Assembly (NCBI GenBank): GCA_026625625.1
Contig: CP113055.1
Location: 1,490,501 to 1,554,500 of the forward strand
Length of the DNA: 64,000 nt
Reading direction: 5' to 3'
Source of the DNA: Blastomonas sp. SL216
GTDB taxonomy: Bacteria > Pseudomonadota > Alphaproteobacteria > Sphingomonadales > Sphingomonadaceae
Position 1 is the stretch's first letter; the number at the start of each line of letters is the position of its first letter. The notes under the pieces were generated by a model. The model saw only the letters and a program-made list of their open reading frames with translations, was not told the DNA's origin and made no database searches. Shown here one piece after another: positions 43,393 through 52,961 of the stretch. A program made the position numbers and the translations under genes.

Positions 43393-43932
43393 ATGAAGAC
43401 CCTTTCGAAAGCCCTGATCGGCACCCTGATGCTGGCCACGACGCTGCCCGTCGCGACCGCCCCTGCCTTCGCCCAGTCGCGTGGCGAAGTCGTCCGCTCC
43501 GAGCGCGAGTTGCGCCAGGAACAGCGTGAGCTGCAGCGTGACCGCCGCGATGTTCAGGATGCCCGCCGCTACGGCGACCGCCGCGACGTGCGCGAGGAAC
43601 AGCGCGATCTGCGTGACCAGCGCCGCGACGTGCGCGATGCCCGCCGCGAATATCGCGAGGACCTGCGCGACTATCGCGATTACCGCGCCGGCAACCGCCA
43701 GGCGTTTCGCGGCCCCGCCTTCCGCGCGAACTTCCGCTATCAGCAGTTCCGCCCGGGCGTCCGCATCGCGCCGAACTTCTACGGCCAGCGCTATGTGGTG
43801 AACAACTATCGCAACTATCGCCTGCCGAACCCCGGCGTGCGCCAGGTGTGGGTGCGTCACTATAACGACATGCTGCTGGTCAACGCGCGCACCGGTACGG
43901 TCATCCGCGTGATCCCGAATTTCTACTGGTAA
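43393..43932 (+). CDS. RcnB-like secreted Arg-rich protein
   Basis: A 179-residue protein with a signal peptide ending at AFAQS (residues 25-29). A coiled, extremely Arg/Asp/Glu-rich repeat follows (about 33-100; units such as RRDVRDARRE recur), then a C-terminal globular part with NFYGQRYVVNNYRNYRLP and VWVRHYNDMLLVNARTGTVIRVIPNFYW, matching the RcnB family. RcnB in E. coli is a periplasmic factor in nickel/cobalt efflux; here the metal role is inference. An AGGAG lies ahead of the ATG at 43393. Confidence 0.78.
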   Translation: MKTLSKALIGTLMLATTLPVATAPAFAQSRGEVVRSERELRQEQRELQRDRRDVQDARRYGDRRDVREEQRDLRDQRRDVRDARREYREDLRDYRDYRAGNRQAFRGPAFRANFRYQQFRPGVRIAPNFYGQRYVVNNYRNYRLPNPGVRQVWVRHYNDMLLVNARTGTVIRVIPNFYW

Positions 43933-43961
43933 CTGTCCTTTCGCCAGTAGGATGACAGCTC

Positions 43962-43987
43962 GCCCATCGTCCCCCAAGACGGTGGGC
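43962..43987. terminator. hairpin between convergent genes
   Basis: GCCCATCGTC (43962-43971) pairs with GACGGTGGGC (43978-43987) with one wobble pair; a second GGCCGG/CCGGCC hairpin follows at about 44000-44020. They separate the convergent RcnB-like and SH3-like genes. No U-tract. Confidence 0.35.
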
Positions 43988-44032
43988 GGGCCCATATCCG
44001 GCCGGGAAGATCTCCGGCCTGGATCACCGGCG

Positions 44033-44521
44033 TCAGGGTTCGCCCGCGCCCCAGATCTGGTCCTGCCGCACCCAGCCGGCGCGGCGCTCGACCGCAAATT
44101 CGCACCAGCCGTTCTCACAATCGCCCAGATCCCCGACAACGCCGGGCTCTGCCCGCCACATCAGCTTGGCGCTGTCCTGCGGCGCGGAACGGATGGAGAT
44201 GACCGGGCCGCTGACGATCGCGGTGCGCTTGCGGCTGAGCATGTTCGAATGCATCCAGCCGGTCCAGCCCGACGGATCGACGATCTGCCGCCAGACGCCA
44301 TAGCGCTTGATCACCTTGACCGGCAGATGCTTGCGCCGGAACACCCATTCGATCTGATAGGTCGCCATCGGTCCTGCGCGGGCAAAAGCCTCGTCGCGCT
44401 GGATCGATGCCCAATAGGGCGTCTTCACCTCGGCCTGCGCACTGGCGCCATCATGTCCGGCCAGCACAATAACGGCTGCCAGGCCGCCCAATACCAGTCT
44501 TGAAAACCATGTAGCCTGCAT
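44033..44521 (-). CDS. secreted SH3-domain protein
   Basis: A 162-residue exported protein with a signal peptide (about 1-29). Two SH3-like stretches follow: residues about 35-95 (PYWASIQRDEAFARAGPMATYQIEWVF... then GVWRQIVDPSGWTGWMHSNML) and about 100-160 (ISIRSAPQDSAKLMWRAEPGVVGDLGDCENGWCEF). The paired Cys may form a disulfide. Bacterial SH3 (SH3_3/SH3_4, DUF1058-like) domains of this form often associate with the cell wall. The start at 44521 (MQATWF) is chosen because it gives the signal peptide. It diverges from the downstream dehydrogenase. Confidence 0.82.
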   Translation of the reverse strand: MQATWFSRLVLGGLAAVIVLAGHDGASAQAEVKTPYWASIQRDEAFARAGPMATYQIEWVFRRKHLPVKVIKRYGVWRQIVDPSGWTGWMHSNMLSRKRTAIVSGPVISIRSAPQDSAKLMWRAEPGVVGDLGDCENGWCEFAVERRAGWVRQDQIWGAGEP

Positions 44522-44655
44522 GAACCTGTCCCCCGTCGGTCCCAAATGTACCATGTCGCCCGACGATCCTTCGTAAATAATCGCTTAGGCCAAAAAACGC
44601 CCCGCAAGCAAGTGCCGCAGCTTGACCTTTGAGGCGGTTGCGGCATAGCAAAGCC

Positions 44656-45684
44656 ATGCCCGCCACCCCCTCTTCCAAGCCCTCCGCCCCGCCGCACGAG
44701 CCCGGCAGCCGCCCGCGCGTCATCGTCACGCGCAAGCTCGCCCCGGCGGTCGAGGCACGCATGGCCGAACTGTTCGACGTGACGCTGAATGCGGACGACC
44801 ATGCCTTCACCCGCGAAGAGCTGGCCGCCGCGCTGCAGGACTGCGACGTGCTGGTGCCGACGGTGACCGATGCGCTCGACGCAGAGCTGCTCGCAGGCGC
44901 TGGCGACAGGCTCAAGCTGCTCGCCAATTTCGGTGCAGGCGTCGACCATATCGACCTCAAGGCGGCGCGCGCGCGCGGCATCATCATCACCAACACGCCC
45001 GGCGTGTTCACCGACGATACCGCGGACATGACCATGGCGCTGATCCTGTCGGTCCCGCGCCGCCTGGCCGAGGGCGAGAAGCTCGTGCGTTCGGGCCAGT
45101 GGGAAGGCTGGAGCCCCTCAGGCATGCTCGGCCACCGTATCGGCGGCAAGCAGCTGGGCATTGTCGGCATGGGCCGCATCGGCCAGGCGGTGGCGCACCG
45201 CGCGCGCGGCTTTGGCCTCAACATCGTCTATCACAACCGCCGCCGCCTGCCCGAAAGCCTGGAGCAGATGCTGGGCGCGACCCATGAGCCCGATCTGGAC
45301 GCGCTGGTCGCAGGCTCCGACATCATCACCCTGCATTGCCCGCGCAGCCCGGAAACGCGCGGGCTGATCGATGCCCGCCGCATCGGCCTGATGAAGCCGA
45401 GCGCCTATCTGATCAACAGCGCGCGCGGCGAGCTGGTTGACGAAGGCGCGCTGATCGATGCGCTCGAGGCCGGCCGCATCGCCGGGGCCGGGCTGGATGT
45501 CTATACCCGCGAACCGCATGTCGATGCGCGGCTGCTCGCGCTGAAGAATGTCGTGCTGCTGCCGCATGTCGGCAGCGCGACGTTCGAGGGGCGCGAGGTC
45601 GCTGGTCTCAAGGTCATCGCCAATATCCGCTTCTGGTTCGACGGCCATCGCCCGCCCGATCAGGTGCTCGAAGGCTGGATGTAA
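44656..45684 (+). CDS. D-2-hydroxyacid dehydrogenase (glyoxylate/hydroxypyruvate reductase-like)
   Basis: A 342-residue NAD(P)-dependent enzyme. Catalytic residues are in the expected places: Arg in LINSARGELVDEGALIDAL, Glu in GLDVYTREP, His in LLPHVGSAT; the cofactor loop is LGIVGMGRIGQAVA and the substrate segment ANFGAGVDHIDL. This is the D-isomer family that includes glyoxylate reductase and D-glycerate dehydrogenase. It starts at the ATG at 44656, 9 codons after a TTG. The natural 2-ketoacid is not determined by sequence. Confidence 0.88.
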   Translation: MPATPSSKPSAPPHEPGSRPRVIVTRKLAPAVEARMAELFDVTLNADDHAFTREELAAALQDCDVLVPTVTDALDAELLAGAGDRLKLLANFGAGVDHIDLKAARARGIIITNTPGVFTDDTADMTMALILSVPRRLAEGEKLVRSGQWEGWSPSGMLGHRIGGKQLGIVGMGRIGQAVAHRARGFGLNIVYHNRRRLPESLEQMLGATHEPDLDALVAGSDIITLHCPRSPETRGLIDARRIGLMKPSAYLINSARGELVDEGALIDALEAGRIAGAGLDVYTREPHVDARLLALKNVVLLPHVGSATFEGREVAGLKVIANIRFWFDGHRPPDQVLEGWM

Positions 45685-45801
45685 CCCATCCGTTCGCCGC
45701 AGAAATGCGCGCGCGTTAATCGATTATTTGCCAAACTGCGCCATGAGGCGGCACTATGCTGTGCCATCGGACCGGGCACGAAATTTGGGAAAGTCGAGAG
45801 C

Positions 45802-47172
45802 ATGATCGCAAGGCTGGCGCGCATTTTCACCATGGCCATGGCAGCGGTTGCCGCGCCTGCATGGGCCGCGCCCGCGATGGTCGATCCGGCGACGCTCGAT
45901 GTTTCCAATTCGGGCGATACCGCCTTCATGCTGGTCTGTGCCGCGCTGGTGATGCTGTTTGCAGCACCGGGCGTGCTGTTGATGCAGGCCGGACGCGGCA
46001 CCGCGCGCGCCGCGCAGGGCGTGTTCCTGCAGGGCACGGCCATCGCCGCGCTTGTCTCGCTGCTCTGGGTCGTGGTCGGCTATACCCTGGCCTTTGGCGA
46101 TCCCAGCGGCGGCGTGATCGGCGGCGGCAATGCCTGGATGCTGATCGCGCTGGGCAATGTCCGCTTCGGCACCGCCGTGCCCGAAAGCGCGTTCGTGCTG
46201 TTCCAGATCGCCGCAGCCATGTTCGCCGCCGTGCTGGTCGCAGGCGCCTGGGCTGGGCGCGGCCGCTTCGGCTGGGCGCTGGCCTTTGGCGGGCTGTGGA
46301 GCCTCATCGTCTATGCGCCGGTCGCGCACTGGATCTGGGGCGGCGGCTGGCTCTACGGCTTTGGCGTGCTCGATTATGCCGGCGGCATCGCGCTGCATTT
46401 CTGCGCCGGCCTGTCCGCGCTGGTCGCTGCCCTCGTCATCGGTCGCCGCACCGGATGGCCGGGCGCTGCTGCTGCGACGCACAGCCCGGTGATGGTGCTG
46501 GCAGGCGGCGCGCTGCTGTTCATCGGCAATTTCGCGCTGACCGGCGGCTGGACTCTGGCAGCGACCGACGATGCCAGCAGCGCGATCATCAACGCGCATG
46601 TCGCAGCGTGCACCAGCGCGCTTGTCTGGCTGCTGATCGAAAAGCTGCGCACCCGCACGGTCACCGCGATGGGCGCGGTGAGCGGCCTGGTCGCAGGCCT
46701 TGCCGCCATCGCCCCCGCATCGGGGCTGGTTTCGCCGGGCGCGGCGATCCTGATCGGGGTGATTGCCACCCCGGCCTGCTATTTCGCGTTACGCTTCGTC
46801 ACCGAAACGCTGGCGATCGACGACAGCAACCATGCCTTTGTCCTGCACGGGGTCGGCGGTCTGGTCGGCGCGCTGCTGGTCGCGGTGTTTATCAGCGATG
46901 GCTTTGGCGGCGTCGGCTATGCCGAAGGCGGCAGCATGATCGGCCAGCTGGTCGCGCAGCTGGTGGGCCTGGCCGGTGTCGCGATGTGGTCTATCCTGGG
47001 CACGCTGATCATCAGCTATGGCATCGCCACCGCCATCCCGATGCGCATTTCTCCGGCGGAAGAGGCAGGCGAGGCGCTCGCTCCGCCCGCACCGCTCGCC
47101 CCGCCCGCACCGGCACCAGTAGCCGAAGCCGCCCCGCCCGCTGCCGAACAGGTCGCCGCGCCGCAGGGCTGA
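45802..47172 (+). CDS. amt: divergent ammonium transporter family protein
   Basis: A 456-residue membrane protein with about 11 helices and an N-terminal signal sequence (AWAAPA). The twin pore histidines appear to be kept, in IALHFCAGLSALVAA and FVLHGVGGLVGALL, along with DDSNHAFVLHGVGG. The usual loop GLVRAKN/GGLVR after helix 1, however, reads QAGRGTARAAQ, and several aromatic gate residues differ. The C-terminus is an Ala/Pro-rich tail. It is not next to glnB/glnK, which usually accompany amt. Ammonium or methylamine transport is likely but the divergence leaves some doubt. Confidence 0.78.
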   Translation: MIARLARIFTMAMAAVAAPAWAAPAMVDPATLDVSNSGDTAFMLVCAALVMLFAAPGVLLMQAGRGTARAAQGVFLQGTAIAALVSLLWVVVGYTLAFGDPSGGVIGGGNAWMLIALGNVRFGTAVPESAFVLFQIAAAMFAAVLVAGAWAGRGRFGWALAFGGLWSLIVYAPVAHWIWGGGWLYGFGVLDYAGGIALHFCAGLSALVAALVIGRRTGWPGAAAATHSPVMVLAGGALLFIGNFALTGGWTLAATDDASSAIINAHVAACTSALVWLLIEKLRTRTVTAMGAVSGLVAGLAAIAPASGLVSPGAAILIGVIATPACYFALRFVTETLAIDDSNHAFVLHGVGGLVGALLVAVFISDGFGGVGYAEGGSMIGQLVAQLVGLAGVAMWSILGTLIISYGIATAIPMRISPAEEAGEALAPPAPLAPPAPAPVAEAAPPAAEQVAAPQG

Positions 47173-47200
47173 TCCAGCCCCCGGCGCAAGAGCGAGGCGC

Positions 47201-49006
47201 TTATTCCTCGCCCATCCGCAGCGCGGCGATAAAGGCTTCCTGCGGGATGCTGACCGATCCGTATTCGCGCATCCGCTTCTTGCCCTCTTTCTGCTTTTCC
47301 AGCAGCTTCTTCTTGCGGCTGATGTCGCCGCCATAGCATTTGGCGGTGACGTCCTTGCGCATCGCCGCGATCGTCTCGCGGGCGATCACCTTGCCGCCGA
47401 TGGCTGCCTGGATCGGGATCTTGAACAGGTGGCGCGGGATCAGGTCTTTCAACCGCTCGCACATGCCGCGACCGCGCGATTCCGCGGTGCCGCGATGGAC
47501 GATCATGCTCAGCGCGTCGACCGGCTCGGCATTGACCATGATCGACATCTTGACGAGATCGCCCTCGCGATAGCCGATCTGGTGATAGTCGAACGAGGCA
47601 TAGCCGCGCGAAATCGACTTCAGCCGGTCATAGAAATCGAACACCACTTCGTTGAGTGGCAGCTCATAGGTCACCTGCGCGCGCCCGCCGACATAGGTCA
47701 GGTTCTTCTGGATGCCGCGCCGGTCCTGGCAAAGCTTGAGGATGCTGCCGAGATACTCGTCGGGGCAATAGATGATCGCCTCGATCCACGGCTCCTGGAT
47801 CTCGTCGATCTTGGTGGGATCGGGCATGTCCGCCGGGTTGTGCAGCTCGATCTCGCCATTTCCGTGGGTGAGCTTGATCTTGTAGACCACCGAGGGCGCA
47901 GTCGTGATGAGGTCGAGGTCGTATTCGCGCGTCAGCCGCTCCTGAATGATCTCCAGATGCAGCAGGCCGAGGAATCCGCAGCGGAAGCCGAAGCCCAAAG
48001 CCGCGCTCGATTCCATCTCGAAGCTGAACGAGGCATCGTTCAGCCGCAGCTTGCTGATGCTGTCGCGCAGCTTGTCGAAATCATTGGCATCGACCGGGAA
48101 CAGCCCGCAGAACACCACCGGCTGCACTTCCTTGAAGCCGGGGAGCGGCTCGGTAGCCGGGTTCTTCACCGTGGTGATGGTGTCGCCGACGCGGGTCTGG
48201 CTGATGTCCTTGATCTGCGCGGTGATGAAGCCGATCTCGCCTGCCGCCAGCTCGGGCAGGTTCTCGATCTTGGGCCGCATGCAGCCGACGCGGTCGACCA
48301 GATGTTCGGTGCCGCCGGCCATGAACTTGATGTTCTGGCCCTTTCTGATCACGCCATTGACGACGCGGACCAGGATGACGACGCCCAAATACGGATCGTA
48401 CCAGCTGTCGACTAGCATCGCCTCGAGCGGCGCATCGCGGTCACCCTTGGGCGGGGGGATCTTCAGCACGATCTGCTCGAGGATTTCCTCGATGCCGATG
48501 CCCGACTTGGCGCTAGCCAGCACGGCTTCGGAGGCGTCGAGGCCGATAATGTCCTCGATCTCCTTCTTCACCTTGTCGGGCTCGGCGGCGGGCAGATCGA
48601 TCTTGTTGATGACCGGCAGAATCTCGTGGTCATGCTCGATCGACTGGTACACGTTCGCCAGCGTCTGCGCTTCCACGCCCTGCGCGGCATCGACGACGAG
48701 CAGCGCACCCTCGCACGCGGCGAGCGAGCGCGACACCTCATAGGCGAAATCGACATGGCCCGGCGTGTCCATCAGGTTCAGCTCGTACAGCTGCCCATCC
48801 TTGGCAGTGTAGTTGAGCCGCACCGTCTGCGCCTTGATGGTGATGCCGCGCTCTTTTTCGATATCCATGTTGTCGAGCACCTGCGCGGACATCTCGCGCT
48901 CGGAAAGGCCGCCGGTCTGCTGGATCAGCCGGTCGGCGAGCGTCGATTTGCCATGGTCGATATGCGCGATGATGGAGAAATTGCGGATGTGCTTGAGGTC
49001 GGTCAT
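47201..49006 (-). CDS. lepA: elongation factor 4 (LepA)
   Basis: A 601-residue translational GTPase, the standard length. G-domain motifs [17 protein letters not shown] and NKIDLP, an effector region with GITI, and domain III/V signatures ([18 protein letters not shown]), then the C-terminal LepA domain with [27 protein letters not shown]. It promotes back-translocation or assembly on ribosomes. It converges with the amt-like gene. Confidence 0.97.
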   Translation of the reverse strand: MTDLKHIRNFSIIAHIDHGKSTLADRLIQQTGGLSEREMSAQVLDNMDIEKERGITIKAQTVRLNYTAKDGQLYELNLMDTPGHVDFAYEVSRSLAACEGALLVVDAAQGVEAQTLANVYQSIEHDHEILPVINKIDLPAAEPDKVKKEIEDIIGLDASEAVLASAKSGIGIEEILEQIVLKIPPPKGDRDAPLEAMLVDSWYDPYLGVVILVRVVNGVIRKGQNIKFMAGGTEHLVDRVGCMRPKIENLPELAAGEIGFITAQIKDISQTRVGDTITTVKNPATEPLPGFKEVQPVVFCGLFPVDANDFDKLRDSISKLRLNDASFSFEMESSAALGFGFRCGFLGLLHLEIIQERLTREYDLDLITTAPSVVYKIKLTHGNGEIELHNPADMPDPTKIDEIQEPWIEAIIYCPDEYLGSILKLCQDRRGIQKNLTYVGGRAQVTYELPLNEVVFDFYDRLKSISRGYASFDYHQIGYREGDLVKMSIMVNAEPVDALSMIVHRGTAESRGRGMCERLKDLIPRHLFKIPIQAAIGGKVIARETIAAMRKDVTAKCYGGDISRKKKLLEKQKEGKKRMREYGSVSIPQEAFIAALRMGEE

Positions 49007-49111
49007 TGCGCGCGATTAGCAGGGGCTTGGGGCGCTGTCAGCAGGGAATAAGGGCTGGAGAAAATCGACATTTGCCAAGGCACCAAATCGGCGCAGGCGC
49101 GTAGAGCGCGC

Positions 49112-49948
49112 ATGACCAAGACCTGGCTTATCGTCAACGAAGCGAGCGGCAGCTATGACGCAGCCGTGATCGCCGACATCGTCACCTGGTTCGCGCAAAG
49201 CGACCAGCCCGTGGACTGCATCGTCCGCTGCCCCGATGAAGAGCTGCCCGGCCCCGAAAAGCTGCGCAATGCGGGCGTCGATACGCTCGCCATCTATGCC
49301 GGCGATGGCACCACCAACAGCGCCCTGAAGGCGGCTGCCGGCTGGGACGGCGGCGTGCTGATCCTGCCCGGCGGCACGATGAACCTGCTCGCCCGCGCGC
49401 TGCACGGCGAACAGCCCTGCCAGGCGATCATCGCCGAAGCTGGCCGCGACGCGCGTACCCGGCAGCTCAATACGGTCGAGATCGGCGACAGCATCGCCTA
49501 TGTCGGCGTGATCGCCGGGCCGACGACAAGCTGGGCCAAGGTGCGCGAGCATGCCCGGCATACCGAGCTGGCCGATCTGGTGTTCAACGCGATCCCCGCC
49601 GCCATCTCGGAAAGCTTAAGCGGACCGCAGGTCGGCATCGCGGCGAACGACCAGCGCTTCCCTGCGATCTTCGCTGCCCCGCGCGAGAACATGATGGCGC
49701 TGTGCGGCTTTACTGCATCGACTATCGGCGAGGTGCTCAGCCATGCCAATGCCTGGCTGAGCGGCGATTTCCGCGAAGGCCCGCGCGTCGATCTGGGCAG
49801 CGCAACCTCCGCCACCCTGGTCAGCGATGCCGACACGATCGGCCTGCTGATCGATGGCGAACCGGCGGAAGCACGCCCCGGCGATACCCTGCGCCTGGGC
49901 CATGCGCCACACAATTTCATCGAAACGCGCCCGCCCGCCGCGCCATGA
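49112..49948 (+). CDS. diacylglycerol kinase family lipid kinase
   Basis: A 278-residue protein with the DAGK catalytic fold: AGDGTTNSALKAA (nucleotide loop, the GDGT form) and LPGGTMNLLARAL (the GGTXN loop). It phosphorylates a lipid such as diacylglycerol or a ceramide-like alcohol at the membrane; the sphingolipid context of sphingomonads makes a sphingoid substrate possible, but this is inference. It overlaps the phosphoesterase gene by four bases (ATGA), forming a two-gene unit. Confidence 0.85.
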   Translation: MTKTWLIVNEASGSYDAAVIADIVTWFAQSDQPVDCIVRCPDEELPGPEKLRNAGVDTLAIYAGDGTTNSALKAAAGWDGGVLILPGGTMNLLARALHGEQPCQAIIAEAGRDARTRQLNTVEIGDSIAYVGVIAGPTTSWAKVREHARHTELADLVFNAIPAAISESLSGPQVGIAANDQRFPAIFAAPRENMMALCGFTASTIGEVLSHANAWLSGDFREGPRVDLGSATSATLVSDADTIGLLIDGEPAEARPGDTLRLGHAPHNFIETRPPAAP

Positions 49949-50676
49949 CCCTGTTGTTCCACGCCAGCGACCTGCATTTCGGCGCCGAGGACAGCGCCGC
50001 GCTTGCCTGGTTTGCCGATCAGGTGACCGAAGAGCAGCCCGATGCGGTGATCATCACCGGCGACCTGACGATGCGCGCGCGATCGGCCGAATTCGCCGCC
50101 GCCCAGGCCTGGCTGGCCGAGCTGGGACGTCCGGTGCTGATCGAGCCCGGCAACCACGACCTGCCCTATTTCAACCCCGTGCGGCGCATCTGGCGGCCCT
50201 ATGGCCGGGTGATGCGGCTGCAGGAGCAGTTGCACGATGGCGTGATGCTCGATCATGTTCAGCTCGTTTCGCTGCGCACCACTGCCCGCGCACAGCTGCG
50301 GCTCAACTGGTCCAAGGGCCGGGTCGGCAAGCGCGCGCTGCACGAGGCGCTGCACGCGCTGGGCGACGCCGATCACGCCACCAAGCTGCGGCTGGTGCTG
50401 GCGCATCATCCGCTGATCGAGGCCGAGACCCAGACCAGTGGCCGCACCACCGGCGGCCGGGCGGCGCTGGAGGCGCTCACCGCAGCGGGCGCGGATGCCG
50501 TGCTTTCCGGCCATGTCCACGACCCGTTCGACCTCAATGTCGATACCCCCGCTGGCTCGATCCGGCTGATCGGCGCGGGCACGCTGTCCGAGCGGGTCCG
50601 CGCATCGCGCCCCTCGTTCAACCGGTTGCAGGTGCACGGCGGCAAGCTCGACGCCCGCGTCTGCGCGATGTCCTGA
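49945..50676 (+). CDS. calcineurin-like metallophosphoesterase
   Basis: A 243-residue phosphoesterase. Metal-binding motifs: DLHFG (near residue 9), ITGDLTMRA, EPGNHDLPY, AHHPLIEAE and LSGHVHDPFD, the full set of the calcineurin-like family (similar to UDP-diacylglucosamine and cAMP phosphodiesterases). The overlap with the lipid kinase gene suggests coordinated action on lipid phosphates. The start at 49945 is set by the ATGA overlap and the family start FHASDLH. Confidence 0.9.
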   Translation: MTLLFHASDLHFGAEDSAALAWFADQVTEEQPDAVIITGDLTMRARSAEFAAAQAWLAELGRPVLIEPGNHDLPYFNPVRRIWRPYGRVMRLQEQLHDGVMLDHVQLVSLRTTARAQLRLNWSKGRVGKRALHEALHALGDADHATKLRLVLAHHPLIEAETQTSGRTTGGRAALEALTAAGADAVLSGHVHDPFDLNVDTPAGSIRLIGAGTLSERVRASRPSFNRLQVHGGKLDARVCAMS

Positions 50677-50768
50677 TTCAGGCGATTAACGCCGCTTAAT
50701 CATACGGTTTCTTACAATCCGCCATCGCTCTGCTAGCCTATGATCCGGGCGCAGGGGGATTCGCGAAC

Positions 50769-52820
50769 ATGATGAGGAAGCCGTTCGATCCGTTCGAGGC
50801 CGCGATCTGGAAGCGGCTGGCTGAAACCATGCTGGTCGAACCCGCGCGCATGGCGATCACGCCCCGGCAGGTGGTGGACAACCTGCAACAAGTGTTCGGC
50901 AATATGGAGGGCGACAAGCCGCGCGAAACCGCGCTGTCGGTGATCGCAACCTGGGTCGTGCTGGGCGGCCCGATCTGGCATTTCGCGCCGCGCAGTTTCC
51001 GCATCTGGCGGATCGAGCGGCGGCTGAAGAACAGCCGGATCGACCTGTTCCAGGACATGGCCCGCATTCGCGGCATCGTCTATGCCGGCTATTACGGCCA
51101 TTGGATCGATCAGGATGACGCCAATGCCAGCGATGCGGCGGCGGAGGATGCCAACCGCGCCAACCCGGTGTTCAACGCCATCGGCTTCACCCTGCCCCGC
51201 CACCGCACCCGCGCAGGGACGCCCGACGATCCGCTGATCACCGAGCATACCGGCAACGACCTGCCCTATACCGTATTCGTCGGCGAGGATGCGATCCCCG
51301 ACAGCGTCGAGGTGGTGGTGATCGGTTCGGGCGCAGGCGGCGCTGTTGCGGCATCGAACCTGGCCGATCAGGGCTATGAGGTGCTGGTCGTCGAGGCCGG
51401 GCCCTATCTGCCCAGCGCGCGGATGACGCCCAACGAGGCGCATATGTCGTCCACCCTGTTCAAGGATGGCGCGATCCAGACGACGCGCAACCGCGACATC
51501 ATCGTCTTCCAGGGCCGGACCGTGGGCGGATCGACCGTGGTCAACAATGGCATCTGCCTGCGCCTGGCGCGCCAGGGCGAGACGCATCCCGATGCGCATG
51601 ACGTGCTGGCGCACTGGCGCTCCATCGGCGCGCCGGTCAGCGAGGATGCGCTCGAGGCGAGCTATGCCCGGGTCGAGGCGCGGCTGGGCGTGCACGAGAT
51701 CGATCGGCGGCTGGGGCGCAACAACGGCACGCGGCTGCTTAGCGGCTGGGATGCCTATAGCGCCGGATCGACCGACCCGCTTGACCAGCGCGCGGTCACC
51801 GGTTGGTTCCGCAAGAACTGGGGGCAGAAGACCGAGGCCAATGCCTGCGTCTCGTGCGGCTATTGCAACACCGGCTGCCCCTATGGCCGCAAGCGCGCGA
51901 TGCCCGAGAGCTTCCTGCGCCATGCCACGCTGCACGCTCCCCGCAAGGCGCGCATCCTGCCGCGTGCGGCGGTGTCGCATATCGGCTGGGAGGACCGCGA
52001 CGCACAAGGCCGCCGCAAAGCCTCGTCGGTGCAGGTGATGCTGCCCGATGGCCGCGCCAAGACCATCCGCGTGACCAGGGGCGTGGTCGTCGCCGCGGGC
52101 ACCATCGCGTCGAGCAACATCCTGTCGGCGAGCGGCATCAAGGGCACGGGGCGCGACATCTCGCTCAACATCGCCTGCCCGGTCCCGGCGCTGATGCCCG
52201 ATCCGGTGGTCGCCTGGGACGAGGACCAGATGGCGACCTTTGTCGACCGCGCCGATTTCCTGATCGAGAGCCATTTCCAGCCGCCGATGAGCATGGCCTC
52301 GCTGGTCCCCGGCTGGTTTGACGAGCATTTCCAGCGGATGCTCAACTATAACCGGCTGGCGTCCGCCGGCGTGCTGTTCCCGGCGGATCGGCGCGGGACG
52401 ATCAAGAAGGGCAAGCTCGGCTTCGATCTGGAGCCATCAGACCTTGCCGTGCTGCGCCGCGCGCTGGCGACCCTGACCAAGGTGCATTTCCGGGGCGGCG
52501 CGCAAGAGGTCTATCCCGCGCTGCTGCACGGCGAGACGCTGCGCGCCGGGATGAGCGATGCCGAGATCGACCGGTTCTTTGAGGAGAATATCGAGGAGCC
52601 CGACGATGTCGTGCTGTCGTCCAGCCACCCGCATGGCGGCAACGCGATCAACAGCGACCCGAACAAGGGCGTGGTCGATCTCGACCAGCGCGTGCACGGC
52701 ACGGTCAATGTGCTGGTCACCGATGCCAGCGTGATGCCCAGTTGCATCCGCGTCAACGCGCAGCTGACGACGATGGCGATGTCCGACCGGGTGACGCACG
52801 GCAAACGGGTGTTCGGCTAG
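50769..52820 (+). CDS. GMC oxidoreductase with ferredoxin-like Cys motif
   Basis: A 683-residue flavoenzyme. Helical residues 1-170 precede the FAD loop VVIGSGAGGAVAA (184-196) and the GGSTVVNNGICLRL signature. The motif CVSCGYCNTGCP (360-371) spaces four Cys as C-X2-C-X2-C-X3-C-P, identical to a [4Fe-4S] ferredoxin pattern. The C-terminus holds the GMC catalytic region: SSHPHGGNAI (His) and VTDASVMPSCIRVNAQLT (Asn). Long-chain-alcohol oxidases and related GMC enzymes carry a Cys-rich segment at this place, so a fatty-alcohol or sterol-type substrate is possible. The second ATG (50772) is an alternative start. Confidence 0.85.
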   Translation: MMRKPFDPFEAAIWKRLAETMLVEPARMAITPRQVVDNLQQVFGNMEGDKPRETALSVIATWVVLGGPIWHFAPRSFRIWRIERRLKNSRIDLFQDMARIRGIVYAGYYGHWIDQDDANASDAAAEDANRANPVFNAIGFTLPRHRTRAGTPDDPLITEHTGNDLPYTVFVGEDAIPDSVEVVVIGSGAGGAVAASNLADQGYEVLVVEAGPYLPSARMTPNEAHMSSTLFKDGAIQTTRNRDIIVFQGRTVGGSTVVNNGICLRLARQGETHPDAHDVLAHWRSIGAPVSEDALEASYARVEARLGVHEIDRRLGRNNGTRLLSGWDAYSAGSTDPLDQRAVTGWFRKNWGQKTEANACVSCGYCNTGCPYGRKRAMPESFLRHATLHAPRKARILPRAAVSHIGWEDRDAQGRRKASSVQVMLPDGRAKTIRVTRGVVVAAGTIASSNILSASGIKGTGRDISLNIACPVPALMPDPVVAWDEDQMATFVDRADFLIESHFQPPMSMASLVPGWFDEHFQRMLNYNRLASAGVLFPADRRGTIKKGKLGFDLEPSDLAVLRRALATLTKVHFRGGAQEVYPALLHGETLRAGMSDAEIDRFFEENIEEPDDVVLSSSHPHGGNAINSDPNKGVVDLDQRVHGTVNVLVTDASVMPSCIRVNAQLTTMAMSDRVTHGKRVFG

Positions 52821-52830
52821 ACGTTTAACC

Positions 52831-52952
52831 TTCTCCCCTCCCTTTAGGGAGGGGCAGGCCCGGCTTGGCGGGCCGGGGTGGGATGGGAGCACGACCTCCT
52901 GTGCAGGCCCACCCCGCCCTGCGGGTACCCCTCCCGCGCGCGGGAGGGGAAA
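52831..52952 (+). repeat. composite intergenic repeat, copy C
   Basis: Same hairpin order as copies at 27531 and 39794: CCCCTCCC-ttta-GGGAGGGG, then GGCCCGGC-TTGGCGGGCC, then CACCCCGCCCTGCGGG and CCCCTCCC-gcgcgc-GGGAGGGG. It separates the convergent GMC and SDR genes. Confidence 0.78.
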
Positions 52953-52961
52953 TAGCGAAGC

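Noticed and set aside
45756-47336. A 526-codon plus-strand frame overlapping the amt-like gene in another frame
   Set aside because: The amt frame has transmembrane helices and pore His motifs; this frame is Arg-rich and looks like translated GC bias.
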